Shown here: positions 22,704-34,590 of the stretch, in pieces
Numbering within the stretch: position 1 is the stretch's first letter
Layout: each line of letters begins with the position of its first letter
DNA from: Pascua guehoae
Taxonomy: Eukaryota; Basidiomycota; Tremellomycetes; Trichosporonales; Trichosporonaceae
DNA length: 64,000 nt
NCBI GenBank assembly: GCA_001600415.1
Contig: BCJX01000002.1
Location: forward strand, 987,476-1,051,475
Reading direction: 5' to 3'
Translations under genes and position numbers: made by a program
Notes under the pieces: model-generated
Told to the model about the DNA's origin: nothing
The model's database searches: none
What the model saw: the letters and a program-made list of their open reading frames with translations, nothing else

Positions 22704-23302
22704 GGGGCTTATTCAATATTAACTGTACGTTACACGTCTGGCCATACCATAAACACCTCGCCTTTTGCCGGCTAGCAGCACACACTAGCTGGCCACGCCG
22801 TCTAAAATCGGCTCCGGGACTTGTCGTACCATGAGTCCCTCGTGAAGGTGTGGGGTGAGAGTTTGCCAAATGAGATGCAGTGAGAAGAGCCGAGGAGGCC
22901 ACGGGCTGTCTGTGTCTTTCATTCATATAGAGGTTCAAAACACGTTTAGCGACCTTGAGGAATTCAATGTCATGCTTCGTCAAGCCGAGTGTGACTTGAG
23001 GGACGGCAGCTGTCTAGTCTCATGTTTGGGCGAGTCAGACGTCAGCCACAGTGATGTCACACTTATGTTTCGAAACTCGAAACGAGCACTCACTGTCACC
23101 ACCAGGGGTCACGCCAACCAATCAGGACCCGGAAAGGGAGTCTTATCAATATGAATCTATGATGTGTCATTGTGGTGTACACTGGAGGCGTACACGGTTG
23201 CATGCACACTGCCCCTTCGACACCTTCACTCATTTCGCCACCGTCCTTGATTTGTTGTTGTCCATCCTTCCTTGATCCAACGCTCCGTCATTCACAAACA
23301 CC
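22094..23302. other. Divergent intergenic region with assembly gap
   Basis: No gene seen. Upstream region of the oxidase (-) and of the small gene starting at 23303 (+). It is dominated by a GT microsatellite with a 100-N gap. Cys/Val and Thr/His repeat translations across it are artefacts of the dinucleotide. Confidence 0.7.
22467..22702. repeat. (GT)n microsatellite with a 100-N scaffold gap, ending in (AG)n
   Basis: GT repeats occupy 22467-22532 and 22633-22686, separated by exactly 100 N (22533-22632), the conventional placeholder for a gap of unknown size. An (AG)n tract follows at 22687-22702. The true repeat length is unknown. Confidence 0.95.
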
Positions 23303-24156
23303 ATGAGCTTCAAAATCTACGGCCAAGATACAATATGGAAGGAGTATCCTCAGTACCAAGGCCGTTACGACTTTGCCGTGCGCCAACCACCACCCGGCGC
23401 GATCGACACGGTGACCACCGACTGCGTCACAGCGCTCGTCTACCAACAACGCATCTGGAACGTCCCATTGTCCAAGCCGACATACTACTTTACGCACTTC
23501 CACTGGGACGAACCGGATGGAAAGCACACGGTTCGTGACTGCCATATGCGTGGGTGGGAAGCTAACGCCCCAGGTATCCCGCAAGGATCTCGTCCGCATC
23601 TTTGAAAGCATGCTCGAGACGTGGGAATCGTACTACCATGTCGCCCTGGACCTCGAGGAAGGAAGGCGCATCCAGCTTGAATACCATGATCCACGAATAC
23701 GGAACCGCCGGGTCAAAGTCGCGGTATCATACGCATCCGACAGCTTGTTGGGGGTTGTACGTGGGTACAGGTCTGAGAGGCGTCTGGGATCAGGATGGAG
23801 ATTACGCTCTGCGTGGGAAGCGTGTACTGACGTTCACAGACGCCTTTTCTTTGCCACTGGCTGCGTTGTCCAATATGGAGCATCTGGGTCATCTTCCAAT
23901 CGAATGGAACGCGTACGAAGACGTAATATATTTCAGGCGTCCGGATCTAAGCAAGCCTCTTACGCTTGAAGATGGCAAAGTGTCGACTTTCATCTTCCAG
24001 ATGGCAGAGAAGCTTCGAACGGATGGGTTACCCTTGAATGGGTATGAGGAGGAACTAAGGAAAGCGGAGCGAGAGCTCGAGCTCATGAGCACTGAGATTC
24101 CTGCCGAAATCGGATGGAGACGATGGCAGGAAGTTCGGGAACCAGGGAAAAGGTGA
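23303..24156 (+). CDS. Hypothetical protein, three exons
   Basis: Exons 23303-23530, 23574-23756 and 23794-24156 keep phase 0 throughout and give 257 residues. I recognise no family. The first exon has an aromatic-rich segment (YYFTHFHWDEPDGKHT). The middle has FESMLETWESYYHVALDL. The last exon ends in a charged, probably helical tail (YEEELRKAERELELMSTEI). No signal peptide or membrane helix. The second intron (37 nt, GTACGT...GGATCAG) is the least certain: a CTGAC...CACAG pair 50 bp later would make a better 3' end but breaks the frame. A CT-rich leader with TTGATCCAACG precedes the ATG. Confidence 0.55.
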
Positions 24157-24791
24157 GGGCACGCCGTGCGAATTGATCTAACCGCCAGGCACGTGCCAGT
24201 AGGAAGAAGTCTGTTAGACACGGACAAGCCATTGTGGCTGTGTGGCAACAAGAAATGGATGGAGAGTGAGGCAGGGCTTGAATAGAAATTGTTGCTTATT
24301 GTTGTAATGGGACGTGGATCCCCTGAACGCCAGACCTTTGCCGGCAGTGTGTCCTGCATTGGAATGACGAAGTGTGACAGAGGATAGGTATTTGTTGATC
24401 AGGAGAAATTCAACGTCAAACTGACACACTGATTGTGAGGACGATATGATGAAGCATTCCCGGCTGGCAGATTGCCTCGCGTCTCTTGAAGCCTGCCATG
24501 GGCGTTACAACACTGTCATTGTACATAGGCTTGTCTACAATCACGTGGAGTATCACGGCTACTTCTCACAGGCAGCACATGCCGCCTGTCTGACGAGCTG
24601 TGGCAGAGAGAGGCCCCCAAACACCCAAAGTCCTGTGATCACAGCTGCGTTGGGTACCATTGCGGGAATATCCTCCAAGATAAAGACCGAAGCAATCTCT
24701 TTCCGCGACTTGACTTTCTTTCCCTTCTTCTTCCTCCTTACTGACGGATTTAATACCTCTATTACGTAATCTTGTTTACCCCGACGCGCTC
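24157..24791. other. Convergent intergenic region
   Basis: No gene seen between the hypothetical gene (+) and the membrane-anchored gene (-). The right end is pyrimidine-rich. Confidence 0.55.
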
Positions 24792-26969
24792 TTATAGTCG
24801 TCGTCGTCTCGTATCTCTATCGTAGTATCGTACTATACCTCTACGCGACTCGTTTCCGTCTCTTACAACTGGACCAACTCCCTTTTGCAGATCGCCATTG
24901 CCCATCTCCTCCTGCTTTTCTTCTTCCTTCTCCCTCCGCTCTCGCAGCTCCTTCACACACTGCCCCCACCGTTTTAGCATTGCCGTAAAGGGACCATCGA
25001 CAAACGCCAACCCAATGTAGCGAGTATCTTTATTCCTGGTGCAGAGTCAACGCTGGGTCCCTAACTTAGCTGTCGTCAACTCACAATAGCTTTGCCATTG
25101 GGCAGACAATAACAAGAGCCACGACGAGTACAATGAAGTTTAACAGTACTGGCCATAGAACGTCATGATGCCAGAGGTCCCAGGATTCATATTCCCTCTT
25201 GAACGTCGTCCAGCACTGCTTCACCCTTCTCTGGGACAAGAATCGGGGTTTCGATGTGGTGCTTGGGTGGCCACCATCTTCGGGATGGGGCTAGATATGT
25301 TAACTCCGCTGAACACATCTCTCAGCTGAATCTAGGCTCACCTGTGCGCAATTGGTAGGGTGGGACTCTCCCTGGCGTTGAGAGAGGAGGTTCTTGAAGC
25401 CTTCGAGCTCATTCTAAAGGGGTAAGCTTCCCCCAGACTTAAATTTCTCACTTGAAGTTTCGCCATCTCTTTTTTATAATACTCCTCGGTTCCCCCAATA
25501 AACGACTGGGATGCGGCCGCGGTTGACCCCTGGAGTGTTGCTTGTGATGGCCCTTCATCGGACGACGACCCTTCTTCATACCCTGGCTTGTAATTCTCAA
25601 TTGCTTTAACAGATGAACACTGCAGAATCAGCACAACGGACTCTCCAGTCCAGGCGACTCACGTCATCTAAAGATGATCTTGCGCTAGATAATCCTCCCG
25701 GTGCATAAAGAGAGCTGCGGTTGGAGCGTCTGTCGATTGAGCTCCGGGTCGATTGAGAACTCTCTGTTTCGTGGTCGGAGGGGCTGGGACTACGGGATAC
25801 GTCCACAAACTGGATCTTGGAATTCCTGTAGCCTTCACCAGCCGAGGAGTCCCGGTAGTCGTCAACCTGCTGGCGATCGTTGGGCTTGTTGGCAGACCTT
25901 TGGGGCTCCAACAGCGGAGAGGTGGAGCTATCCGCCACGTCGCATTCGCCTTCAACTGAGATCGACGAGGGGGGTTCATGGCGTGCTTCCGTGTGACCGT
26001 TGGAGTAACGCCTCTGCGCAACAGTCCTTCCTCCGTCCTGAGATGGTGGTGACCGGGACTCATGATCAAAGCCGGTACCTTCCTCTGTGGTGTAGACTGT
26101 GCTGTTTGCCTCCGCTTGGTGCGATAGATGCTGAGGACGAGAGTCATCCAGCACAGGTGGGGTCGGTGGTCTGACGTCAGCAAGGTCGTAGCTATTATTG
26201 GATAGCGCTAGTCATGGACCCGCCTTCATAAGCTCGTACCGTTCACTTTCTTCGTGTTCCCAAAATGCAAGGAGCCAGGCTTCTTCCGTTTTAGATGCCG
26301 AGTTGCAGCGCACAGGGGTGGTATCGATGCGTACGGCCGGCAGGCCGTCCGTACTCGCCACGGGACGATTGCTCGAGTTGGGCGAAAAGTGCGACACATC
26401 AGCAGGCCGCCCCCCAGCCGCCATATGTGCTTGTCGGGATCCAAGCTCGTCCGCGGGTGGCACTGGCTTGGCGTCGGCAGCAGGGTTGAAACGACGAATG
26501 GGCGACGCGGTGCTGCCCTTTTGCGGTGTCGATGGCGGCTCTTCATTTGGTACGGGTGGAGCTATCCTGTACGCCTGGCTCTGCTGGGGTGCCACAAAAG
26601 ATTGAGGCAAGCGAGGCTGATGTTCCGAGCTGGTGGAAATTCGATGTTCGCCGCCGTGTTCGTTGCGCAGAGTGTGAGGAAGCTGTGGGGTGTTGTGAAG
26701 ATTCGTCCCGGGCCTGCGGTGTCTATCCCGAGTAGCGGCTTGATTGTGGGGGGAAAGGTGGCCTCCATCTGAGCCTGGGGAGTCTCGAGCAGCTCCAGGA
26801 ACTGGGGGGAGGGGGCGTGCTGTTATAATGTTGGGTGAACGATCCTGGGCCCCACTCCGCCGGGGAAGGGCCGGGTAGTTGGAGGTCGGACTGCGCCGGA
26901 GGCTTGATCGTTTGACCGCGGATACGTGGAGGAATGTCCATCTCTCAGGGGGGTGTGGTGGCTAGACAT
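24792..26969 (-). CDS. Disordered protein with C-terminal membrane anchor, unknown function
   Basis: Model of seven exons: 26892-26969, 26240-26844, 25663-26170, 25452-25619, 25342-25413, 25085-25290 and 24792-25035, giving 626 residues with closed phases. Most of the protein is low-complexity Ser/Pro/Arg/Glu (for example SRSPSPSDHETESSQSTRSS). Near residue 480 is a short amphipathic segment ending in EEYYKKEMAKLQNELEGFKN. A hydrophobic segment (VLLNFIVLVVALVIVCP) near residues 530-550 is a likely membrane anchor, followed by a basic/acidic coiled tail ending RRRRL. The layout recalls tail-anchored or ER/nuclear-envelope adaptor proteins, but I do not recognise the family. Exons 3-7 are well supported by splice signals and phase; the first intron (26845-26891) is a guess and the N-terminus may differ. 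Confidence 0.6.
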
Positions 26970-28081
26970 GGCCGTGTATGATGAAGTAGAGGGTGTTGGG
27001 TGAAATTGCGAGAGTTGTTAAGTGGCGGGGACACAAAAATGGGCCGGTTCTCATCACTCCCCTTCTTATGGCGTGTTGTCATCAGTGAAAGTCAGAACAA
27101 GAGCTATTAAACTCTACCCCACGCTGCCTCCCCGAGGCAACTTGATACAAAGCTGTGATAGATGGAACGCACACAAGACGGGGTAGGTGGGATATTAAGT
27201 TCAAGATGGAAGGAGGTGGGGAAAGAAGTGTCGAGTTTTGAACCTTGTACGCAGCCATCGAGGTTTCGAACAAACCGTCGTTCGGTCTCCTTGTTCACAT
27301 TGGGGTGACTCCCGCCAATACTGCATCTTGTCAACAGTTGGATTGTTTTGACGTATACTGGGTTTTGTAACCTCAAGGGGTGAGGGGGAAGCATGGTATG
27401 TAGCATGATTTGTAACATTAGGGGTAGTCACTGCCACATTCACCCGCAGGGTGGAGGCAGTGCCACGGCGGTGCAAATCGCCATGGAGCTCCCGCTCACT
27501 CCTGTAACAATGGTTTCAACGACCGTCACAGTGCTGTGCATCGTCAAGGAAGTTGGGTTTAAAGTTGTTTCGGTCCTTGTACATATTCCAGGCCCCCAAA
27601 GAACTCAAATGCCAAGACAACTGCTGTCAGGATAGGCATCACACCCGGAGTCGGTCTGAAGAGAATGGCCAGAGGTTGTTCCGTTTACAACCCATCTTTG
27701 TGGTACTGCCAAGAACCAGGTCCAAGGGCAGCTGTACCACACTTGTCCCATGTACTCGGGCAGTCTGACACGGTGCCTTCTTACATAGGGGTGGCTTTCA
27801 TCCCCGATTTGCAAACGGATCAGTTCACAGGAAAAGAAGAATTCTTCGTTCTGCTCCTATACGTAACGCTTAATCCCCTTGCACCATAGCCTAGGGGCAC
27901 CACCCAACCCTCTATCACCACGTTGTTTGCGTGCAACGGTCTGATCACTGCGGCAGAGTTCATCAGTGCATGGCTCCCTTCGATCTGTATAGCACTTCGG
28001 ATGGACGTTGTTCTTGACAACACCACAGTTGATCTTACATTATGACTATTATAAATATATTAGCATCAGTATATCAAGAAA
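26970..28081. other. Intergenic region
   Basis: No gene seen in about 1.1 kb between the membrane-anchored gene and the tRNA. Open frames are short, overlap on both strands and show no motif. The last 60 bp before the tRNA are AT-rich. Confidence 0.55.
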
Positions 28082-28180
28082 TCTTCGCTAGTATATCGGT
28101 TAGTATAATCGCCTCTCAATTAGAGAGACCTTTCAATTGAAAGATCGCGATAGAGCAGGGTTCGACTCCCTGGCGGAGAA
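28082..28180 (+). tRNA. tRNA-Glu (CUC) with a 27-nt intron
   Basis: A complete cloverleaf can be drawn. The acceptor stem TCTTCGC pairs with GCGGAGA (one T-G wobble). The D-arm GTAT/GTAT has A14, GG and A21 in the loop. The anticodon stem is ATCGC/GCGAT, and the T-arm CAGGG-TTCGACT-CCCTG. The anticodon loop starts CT-CTC-A, so the anticodon is CUC (Glu). The intron occupies 28119-28145, right after position 37 as in all nuclear tRNA introns, and its GAGAGA can pair with the CTCTC of the anticodon region, as expected for the splicing endonuclease. The internal B box reads GGTTCGACTCC. A T-run at 28185-28189 serves as RNA polymerase III terminator. Confidence 0.9.
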
Positions 28181-29541
28181 TTCCTTTTTGCTGGGACTTG
28201 GGTGAGAGCTGCTGAGGTGTATCTCTCAAATCCGCACAGGCAAGCACGTTTATGGGTCTGAAGCACCACATCATTATTGGACCAGTTGCCAGTTGGTGGG
28301 TGATCGAGCCAGCCCATCCCTCTGTTGCGATCGCGCACTGTTTGCCGGGGGCGTCACCAGCGCCCCGTGCGTGGCATCCACAGGTATGGTGGAGGGCATG
28401 GGGGTGTGAGGGGCGGACGCCATTGGGCGTTTGGGTGGGAAGAACAGGGACATAGGTAGACTGTGCTGGCCAGAGCTTCCTGTCACACACCACACACACA
28501 AGTGTCATTGGGCTACATGGATTCTGCGAGCGCATGTGCCCCGGCTGAAGAGCGTCGCATGGTGAGGAAGCGTGGGATTGTCTGGTGTGTGTGCGATTCG
28601 CATGTGGCACTTGACAAAACGCTTAAGTCTCACACGCCTGTCACTTGTCGAGATATAGCACGCTACTGCAAGTCGAGTTTGGGAGTACATATGCGTGACG
28701 ATGCTGCTTCTCATCGTGGAGAGCGTGAGAACAAGTTGTCTGAATAAATGACGCCAAGGCCCCTTAGCCTTGCTACCAGGCGTCAAATACGGAACAGCCC
28801 AGCCAACCACATACTTGGAGGTGGGAGTCCTGGTGGCGTTATGACGCTTGGGCCATCATCAACATTGATCTTGGGGATACAGTCTTGGCACAATACTGTA
28901 CTCCCCAGAAGGATCACCAAGAAACTGGGTACTGGCCAAAGACAGAGCGGCCTGCAGCCGTACTGTAGGCCGCATAGGTTCCTAGGACGACTCCCGCCGG
29001 CAGATAGTACAGCCTATTTGTGCCCAAAGCGGTCCATCATACTGTTCGCACCATCCATGACTGTACCGCCACAGGACATTGCTTGCATTCCGGGGCACTT
29101 GTCGGGGCCCTTTATGTTCCCTACACACAGGTTATACAGGCACAGAGCAACCGCCTAGCCGGCGGCGGTGGCATGGGACAGGGGCATATGGCGTACTAGG
29201 GCGTGCCGCTTCCGTCGTCATTTCGCACCCGACAATCCAGATTTGTCCTTGATGTTGCAACATTTGTCCTCCATGCAAGCAAAAGGACAATCACGTCTCG
29301 ACACCACGGTTTTATCGTCTTCACCAACGTTTGTCCTTCTACTCACCAGTCTACTTTAACCCCTTCCGATCCCCACCTACACCTACTTTCCACCCCATCC
29401 CTCTTCCCCCAGACACTCGCGCACCATCTGCTCACACATACTGTATCAACCTCGCCCTCGCACCCTCGCCGCAGCACCCACCTGTCACCGGCCAGCCCTT
29501 CCCACGGCACTCACCAACCTCCACTCCGAAACAAGCTCATC
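28181..29541. other. Intergenic region
   Basis: No protein gene seen in about 1.35 kb between the tRNA and the BTB-like gene, apart from the tRNA terminator. The last 200 bp are strongly C/T-rich, as a fungal leader. Open frames such as 28748-29158 lack any motif. Confidence 0.55.
28185..28189 (+). terminator. RNA polymerase III T-run terminator of tRNA-Glu
   Basis: TTTTT begins five bases after the discriminator base of the tRNA, the usual distance for a pol III stop. Confidence 0.75.
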
Positions 29542-30358
29542 ATGACCGCCACACTTTCGCGCTCTCCGCTCCCCACGAGCCATCCCCACTCGTCGTTCCC
29601 CAAGGAGGCCGAGATCATTGCATCTGACGGGGGCGTGTTTCACGCTGAGCGCGGTATGCTCGCTGCGGCGAGGTGAGTGGAGCTGGGATACGGGTATCGA
29701 GGGGGAGTACACAGACTGGCAATCTCCTAAAGCCGGATAGCCTGTTGCTTCACAGGGGGTCCTTAACCGGGGTGCACGAGTGTCTATGTATCCTCCCCGT
29801 CCGCACACCATCACCGCACCAGAATCCCCACTTATGCGCAGCCCCACCCTGCGGGACGCCCTCTCGCGCAACTCAACCATCGTCCTCCCGGCCCCCTCGC
29901 GCGCCATCGGGGCCTTTATCTCGCTCCTCGGTGGCGACCTTGTGGCGGACAGGCACGTGCTCAACCTCCTCCCAGCGTTCCTGCTGTTGAGGGACTATGA
30001 CTGCCACTGGGCGCTCCAGTACGCGCTCACGACCCTCAAAGTCCGGGTGATGGAGAACGAGGCGTGTGCATTGCAGGCCTTTGTTGTCGCTGCCCACCTC
30101 GACGACCTCGGCCTCTGCCGCACTGCGATCGTGTTTGGCGACGTCCCCAGCGACGATGACGACGTGGAGGGCGCGGCTCTCGTCCGGGCCGCACTTCCCG
30201 GGCTGCCAATGAGTTATCGAACCGCCCTGGCCGAGTGCTGGGAGGAGGACGAGCCGTGGAAGCGTGGGAATCGGTTTGTGCAGATCATGTGTACACTCCA
30301 AGGTAGGCCGACTTGATATGCCACTTACTGACGCTCAGAGGAGAATGAGGTCCTGTAA
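29542..30358 (+). CDS. BTB/POZ-like domain protein
   Basis: Three exons: 29542-29672, 29842-30302 and 30339-30358, giving 203 residues. The pattern of the first exons (AEIIASDGGVFHAERGMLAAASPTLRDAL, given here only as its start, then IVLPAPSRAIGAFISLLGG) matches the BTB fold: a D-G-x-x-F-x-x-H-like strand, a helix with a short side chain run, and the later strand before a helix. Such short BTB proteins are numerous in tremellomycetes and often act in protein-protein interaction or as ubiquitin-ligase adaptors; here no second domain (BACK, Kelch, MATH) is seen. An acidic insert (PSDDDDVEG) lies near residue 150. The last coding exon is only 20 nt. Alternative: an unrelated small alpha/beta protein. 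Confidence 0.62.
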
Positions 30359-31660
30359 CGCGTTCTCAGAGGGGCACGTTGAAGAACCCTCTCGATAAAG
30401 ATGACGGGCAAAGCCGCGCCCGCCACTCGCCTTCTGCATCCATAAAAATCACGACCGTTTACTTCAGGAGGCCTCAACCGCCTCTTCCCCATGCTGTGTC
30501 GATACTCTTTTGTTTTCCGTGTTAGCATTCCTGTTCATACTATGATCCCTGTTAGGCGTTCGTCAATGCCATCACTTGTTTCGTTCCATGTCAGTACCTC
30601 CCTGCCACGATGAAGATAGTACATTGAGAATAACGCGCGAGGCAAAGGTATCGTGGTTTGAATTGTAGGTTATACAATCCCCTAGGTTGTTTGACGAGGG
30701 GGATGTTCCTTATATGCATATGTAGCATCATCAAATGTATGCCTCTGTCTGTAACCAGGTCCATCAACAAGCTGGCTTCGGTTCCTAACGTGTACTTCAA
30801 GTTCACGATATCGCATTGGGCACTCTCGTCGATTGTCCACCAAGGTGGTTGCGCTGCACAGTAACGGGTTCCGCATGGAGGTGATCATGGGATGGCGATC
30901 TTATGTGGTTCCCGGTTACCAAACATGAGCATTCTGAGATGACACTTGCTAATCCTCGAGCTCTGCTTGGTTCTTCCAACTTTGCCAGCAACCAACAGAC
31001 AACACAGCCTATAGGTCCCATAACCAATGGATACCCCTGAAAACGCCAAGACGATCGATCACTTGCGCTCCCCAATGTTGCATGCCGCGCACATCCACTG
31101 GGGGGGGGCGTTGATGTGTGTTTCAAGCCCAGGCACAGGTGGCGGAGTGGTCGGTGTCCTGCTAATGGCACATGCTATACAGCGCCGATGCCCGTTGTCC
31201 ACATTGCCTCACGGCGTTTGCGGTTCCGGTGCGAGTTTGCTGGCGTTTGCGGGATTTGAAAGAGGTGTCCCGTGCGCGGCCCGTCTGGTAGACACGGCGC
31301 GACTTTCTTTGCTTGCCCTCTTCAGTCGAGAACCATGCAGTTTCTGGCAACTACCGCTCTATCCGCGAATAGATGTGACTGGTTGCAACCATCAGACATG
31401 GGCTCCGCAGGCCACCCCCAGTCTCACATGAGGAATGATGTGGGAACAGGAGCCTGATGGATGGAGTGCGGTCAGTGCGGTCAGCCGTCAGCCAAACAGC
31501 CCATGGTATCGAGTGAGCCTCCCCACGAGCTTTTTTTTTTTTTTTCTTCTTCAACCCAGGCATGCACAAAAGCATTTAAGACTCACGAGTGCGCGTCAAA
31601 AGAGGCACATCCCCACCCCCTCTCCCATCCACCATTCCCACCGCCTCTCCCATCCAAAAA
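30359..31660. other. Intergenic region
   Basis: No gene seen in 1.3 kb. It ends in a leader for the P450 with a 16-nt T run at about 31531-31546 and a C/T-rich stretch before the ATG. A tRNA-like A-box near 31138 has no matching cloverleaf. Confidence 0.55.
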
Positions 31661-33906
31661 ATGAAGTCGCCCCCTACGCTGCTGTACGACCTCACCTTGC
31701 GACTATCGTCCGCCGTGTGGGGAGCTGTCAGCGCCATCCTTGGGCGCCCACTCCTCTTCGTACTCCTCCTCCCCCTCGTCCTCCTCGGCCTTCTTTTCCT
31801 TTACATCTACCCCTACCTGGAGCGGACGCTCCCCTACCGCAACGTCCCTGGTCCCCCTCCCCAGTCCCTCCTGGCCGGCAATTTCAAGGAGGTGCGCGGA
31901 GCGCCACCCAACGAGGCGCAGGCGGGCTGGATGGCGCGGTGGGGCCCCGTCATCCGCTACAGATGGCTCTTCGGCAAACCGTACCTCTGCACGACCGACG
32001 TGGCGGCACTCGCCCACATTGCGCAGCACACGTACAAGTTTGGCAAGTCGCCAGAGGTTGAGTATACGCTCGAGCGCCTCCTGGGCCGCGGGCTCGTTAC
32101 GGTCAACGGTGAACAGCGCAAGGCCATGCGCCGCGTGATGGCACCTGCGTTCGGGGCACCCGCCATCAAGTCCATGCACGACATCTTCATCGACAAGGCC
32201 TGGGAGCTCCAGCGCAAGCTGTCGGGTCTCGTCGAGCTCGGCCCCGATGACACTAGCGTTGAGACTAGCCTCACGCCCGCGGCCGAGGTGGACAAGGTGC
32301 CCGGCACGAGAAAGGTGGAAATTAGCAAATACGTTATGCAGTTGTCGCTGGATGTGATTGGTCTCGCGGGCTTTGATTATGAGTTCAAGGGTAGGTCATG
32401 GAAAGGAAATCCTACGGCTCACACGCACAGCTCTCGAGGGGGAGAAGAACGAGCTCTCCGACACCCTCAACCACATGCTCAGCGTCCTTGCACGCCCCAG
32501 CATCATCGATATCCTCGGCATCTTCATCAAGCCGTTCCGTTTGATTGTGTGTACTCCCTCCCCCCTCCTCCTCTTCCTCTTCTAACACTCAGCCGTCCAA
32601 GACCTTCAAGGCCATCGACGAGGCGCGCGCTCTCTGCCTGCGGGTAGTGGAGAAGGAGATCCTCGCGCCCAAGCAGGCGCTGATCCAGGCCGAGCTCGCC
32701 TCGGGAGGCGAGAAGGCCGAGACGCTGGGCAGGGACTTGTTGTCCCGCGTGGTGCGGTCAAACATGGACCCCGAGCTGCCGGCCGACCAGCGGATGACCC
32801 ACGACGAGATGGTGGCACAGGTGATGACTTTTGTGAGTGACACGGGGCGTGGGGTGTGTCAGATTGCGTGAGGTCACGGAGGGTAAGGTGGCTGACGGCA
32901 GATGCTCGCCGGAAACGACACGACAGCGACTGCGCTTACTTGGGGCCTCTGGCGCCTCTCGGAGAACCAAGAGGCACCAGCCAAGCTCCGGGCGGAGGTC
33001 ATGGCGGTCCCCACCGACCGTCCCAGCTTGTGAGTCTGCCTCTTCCTCCTCTTCCCACTCCCCATCCTGCCTTCTCTTCCCAACGGGAAAGGGTTGGAGG
33101 GTGGGGCACGACCCAACGCACCATCTGACAGCACGCAGCGACGAGCTCAACGCCCTCCCCTACCTCGAGAACGTGGTGCACGAGATCCTCCGCCTCGACC
33201 CGCCGATTATGTCCGCGACACGCATCGCCATGGAGGACGTCGTCCTCCCCCTTTCAAAGCCAGTGGTTGGGCGTGACGGGAAGTTGATGGAGAGCGTGGT
33301 TGTGCCCAAGGGCACGCCCGTTTTCATTCGTGAGTTGGCATCGGGGCGTGGGGGAACAGGTCGCTGACAACACAGCCATCCTCGACGTCAACCGCAGCAA
33401 GGACATTTGGGGGGACGACGCCGAGCAGTTCAACCCAGACCGCCATGCGCGTTCGGGAATCCCAGCGAAGAACGTCGCGGGCGTGTACGGTAACCTGCTC
33501 ACGTTCTTTGCGGGTGCGAGGAACTGTATGTAAGTGGGCGCTGGCGGGTCGAGTATAGAGAATGCACTGACATACAGCGGATACCGCCTTTCCAACGCCG
33601 AGATCAAGGCTTGCCTGTTCGCACTTATGCGGAACATCGAGGTCCTCCCACTCCCATCCAAGCCGACCGTGGGGAGCCACCCTGGGTGAGTTTACTAGCC
33701 TTGCCACTGCCTCCTCGCTTGGGCTCAGTCATTGTACAGGCCAGAGCCTAGGCCTATCTTGCTTAAGATGACGATGGGGTGCAGAAGGGCTAGAGGCTGT
33801 TCGGCGTGCTCGTTGCTCACACCACAGAATCGTCACCCGCCCACTCATTGTCGAGGAGAAGGACGTGGGCGCGCAGATGCCCCTCCTGTTACGCAATCTC
33901 GATTAG
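31661..33906 (+). CDS. Cytochrome P450 monooxygenase
   Basis: Nine exons: 31661-32390, 32431-32546, 32593-32832, 32902-33029, 33139-33329, 33376-33529, 33578-33685, 33740-33778 and 33828-33906, giving 594 residues with closed phases. An N-terminal hydrophobic anchor (LLFVLLLPLVLLGLLFLYIY) and Pro hinge (NVPGPPP) place it on the ER membrane. The I-helix has AGNDTTATALTW (proton relay Asp-Thr). The K-helix ExxR is HEILRLDPP. The haem loop FFAGARNCIGYR carries the ligand Cys and is split by an intron inside the Ile codon. It is an NADPH-P450 reductase-dependent monooxygenase; the substrate is unknown. The exon of 39 nt near the 3' end is required to restore frame. No obvious partner gene for a metabolite cluster is adjacent. 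Confidence 0.93.
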
Positions 33907-34261
33907 GCCTGAGGCGCTGCGTCGCTGGTGCTGGTGCTGCTCCTCCAGCCCGAGGAGGGTAGATCCTGAGGAGGCAGTGATGTGTATGCAGGTCCATTAA
34001 AGGGAGATCAAGTCTTATATGAGAAGGAGAGCAAAGCGGAGCAATGTGTGGAGCTTAAAGGGAGGCGGGATGCAACACATTGAACGGAACCCCGCTCGGC
34101 CGCTCCAATCGAATTCTGGGTCTACTGACAAGGCAAGAGCGGCGTCCATGACCTCCCCACTATGATGCACTACCACTACTCCTCTTCTTGGCAGTGGGCT
34201 ACAACAGGCGCTGGCCGCGTCTTGGCATACCTCTCTCATCATTTTTCACGTCACCACCAGC

Positions 34262-34292
<31 letters not shown>

Positions 34293-34406
34293 CCATCACC
34301 ACCACCATCACCACCACCACCACCACCACGACGTTCAACACGACTCGAAAAGGGGAGAGACGGAGGAGACTGAGCAGATGGAGGGCACCAAGGAGCGCTG
34401 ACCCAA
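33907..34406. other. Intergenic region with (CAC)n microsatellite
   Basis: No gene seen. A CAC/CAT trinucleotide repeat occupies 34252-34329 and gives a poly-His translation in one frame; there is no evidence that it is translated. Confidence 0.55.
34252..34329 (+). repeat. (CAC)n trinucleotide repeat
   Basis: About 26 CAC units with occasional CAG and CAT interruptions, immediately upstream of the permease relic. Confidence 0.9.
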
Positions 34407-34590
34407 GGCCTCACGTGGAACTACTGGTTCAACGACACCGTGTCGACGGCGTCCCACCTCGTCGCGCTCCAGCTCCTCGAATACTGGACCACGAACTTCC
34501 CTGTAGGTCCTGGGAGATTGGGTGACCGAAAGGAGAGAATAGCACTGACACTAGCTACCGGGATGGGCGCTCAGCCTAATCTGGGGAATG
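34407..34590 (+). pseudogene. Amino-acid permease fragment (exon-intron-exon relic)
   Basis: Bases 34407-34502 translate without a stop to a segment typical of fungal amino-acid permeases (WNYWFNDTVSTASHL ... EYWTTNFP). A perfect-looking intron follows (34503-34554, GTAGGT donor, CTGACACTAG end), and the next bases continue in phase as LPGWALSLIWGM before similarity is lost. The parent family has about 500-600 residues with twelve helices; only about 45 residues from the middle remain. The 3' end runs into a racemase fragment on the other strand. No start or complete domain is present, so I call it a relic. Confidence 0.65.

Noticed and set aside
22333..22983. Thr-His or Cys-Val repeat protein over the GT microsatellite
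   Set aside because: It is a dinucleotide repeat with a 100-N gap read as protein.
31131..31250. tRNA-like A box (GGTGGCGGAGTGG) near 31138
   Set aside because: No B box of the form GGTTCGANTCC and no acceptor stem or cloverleaf could be drawn.
34162..34401. Poly-histidine protein upstream of the permease relic
   Set aside because: The His run is just the CAC microsatellite; no conserved flanks and no evidence of translation.
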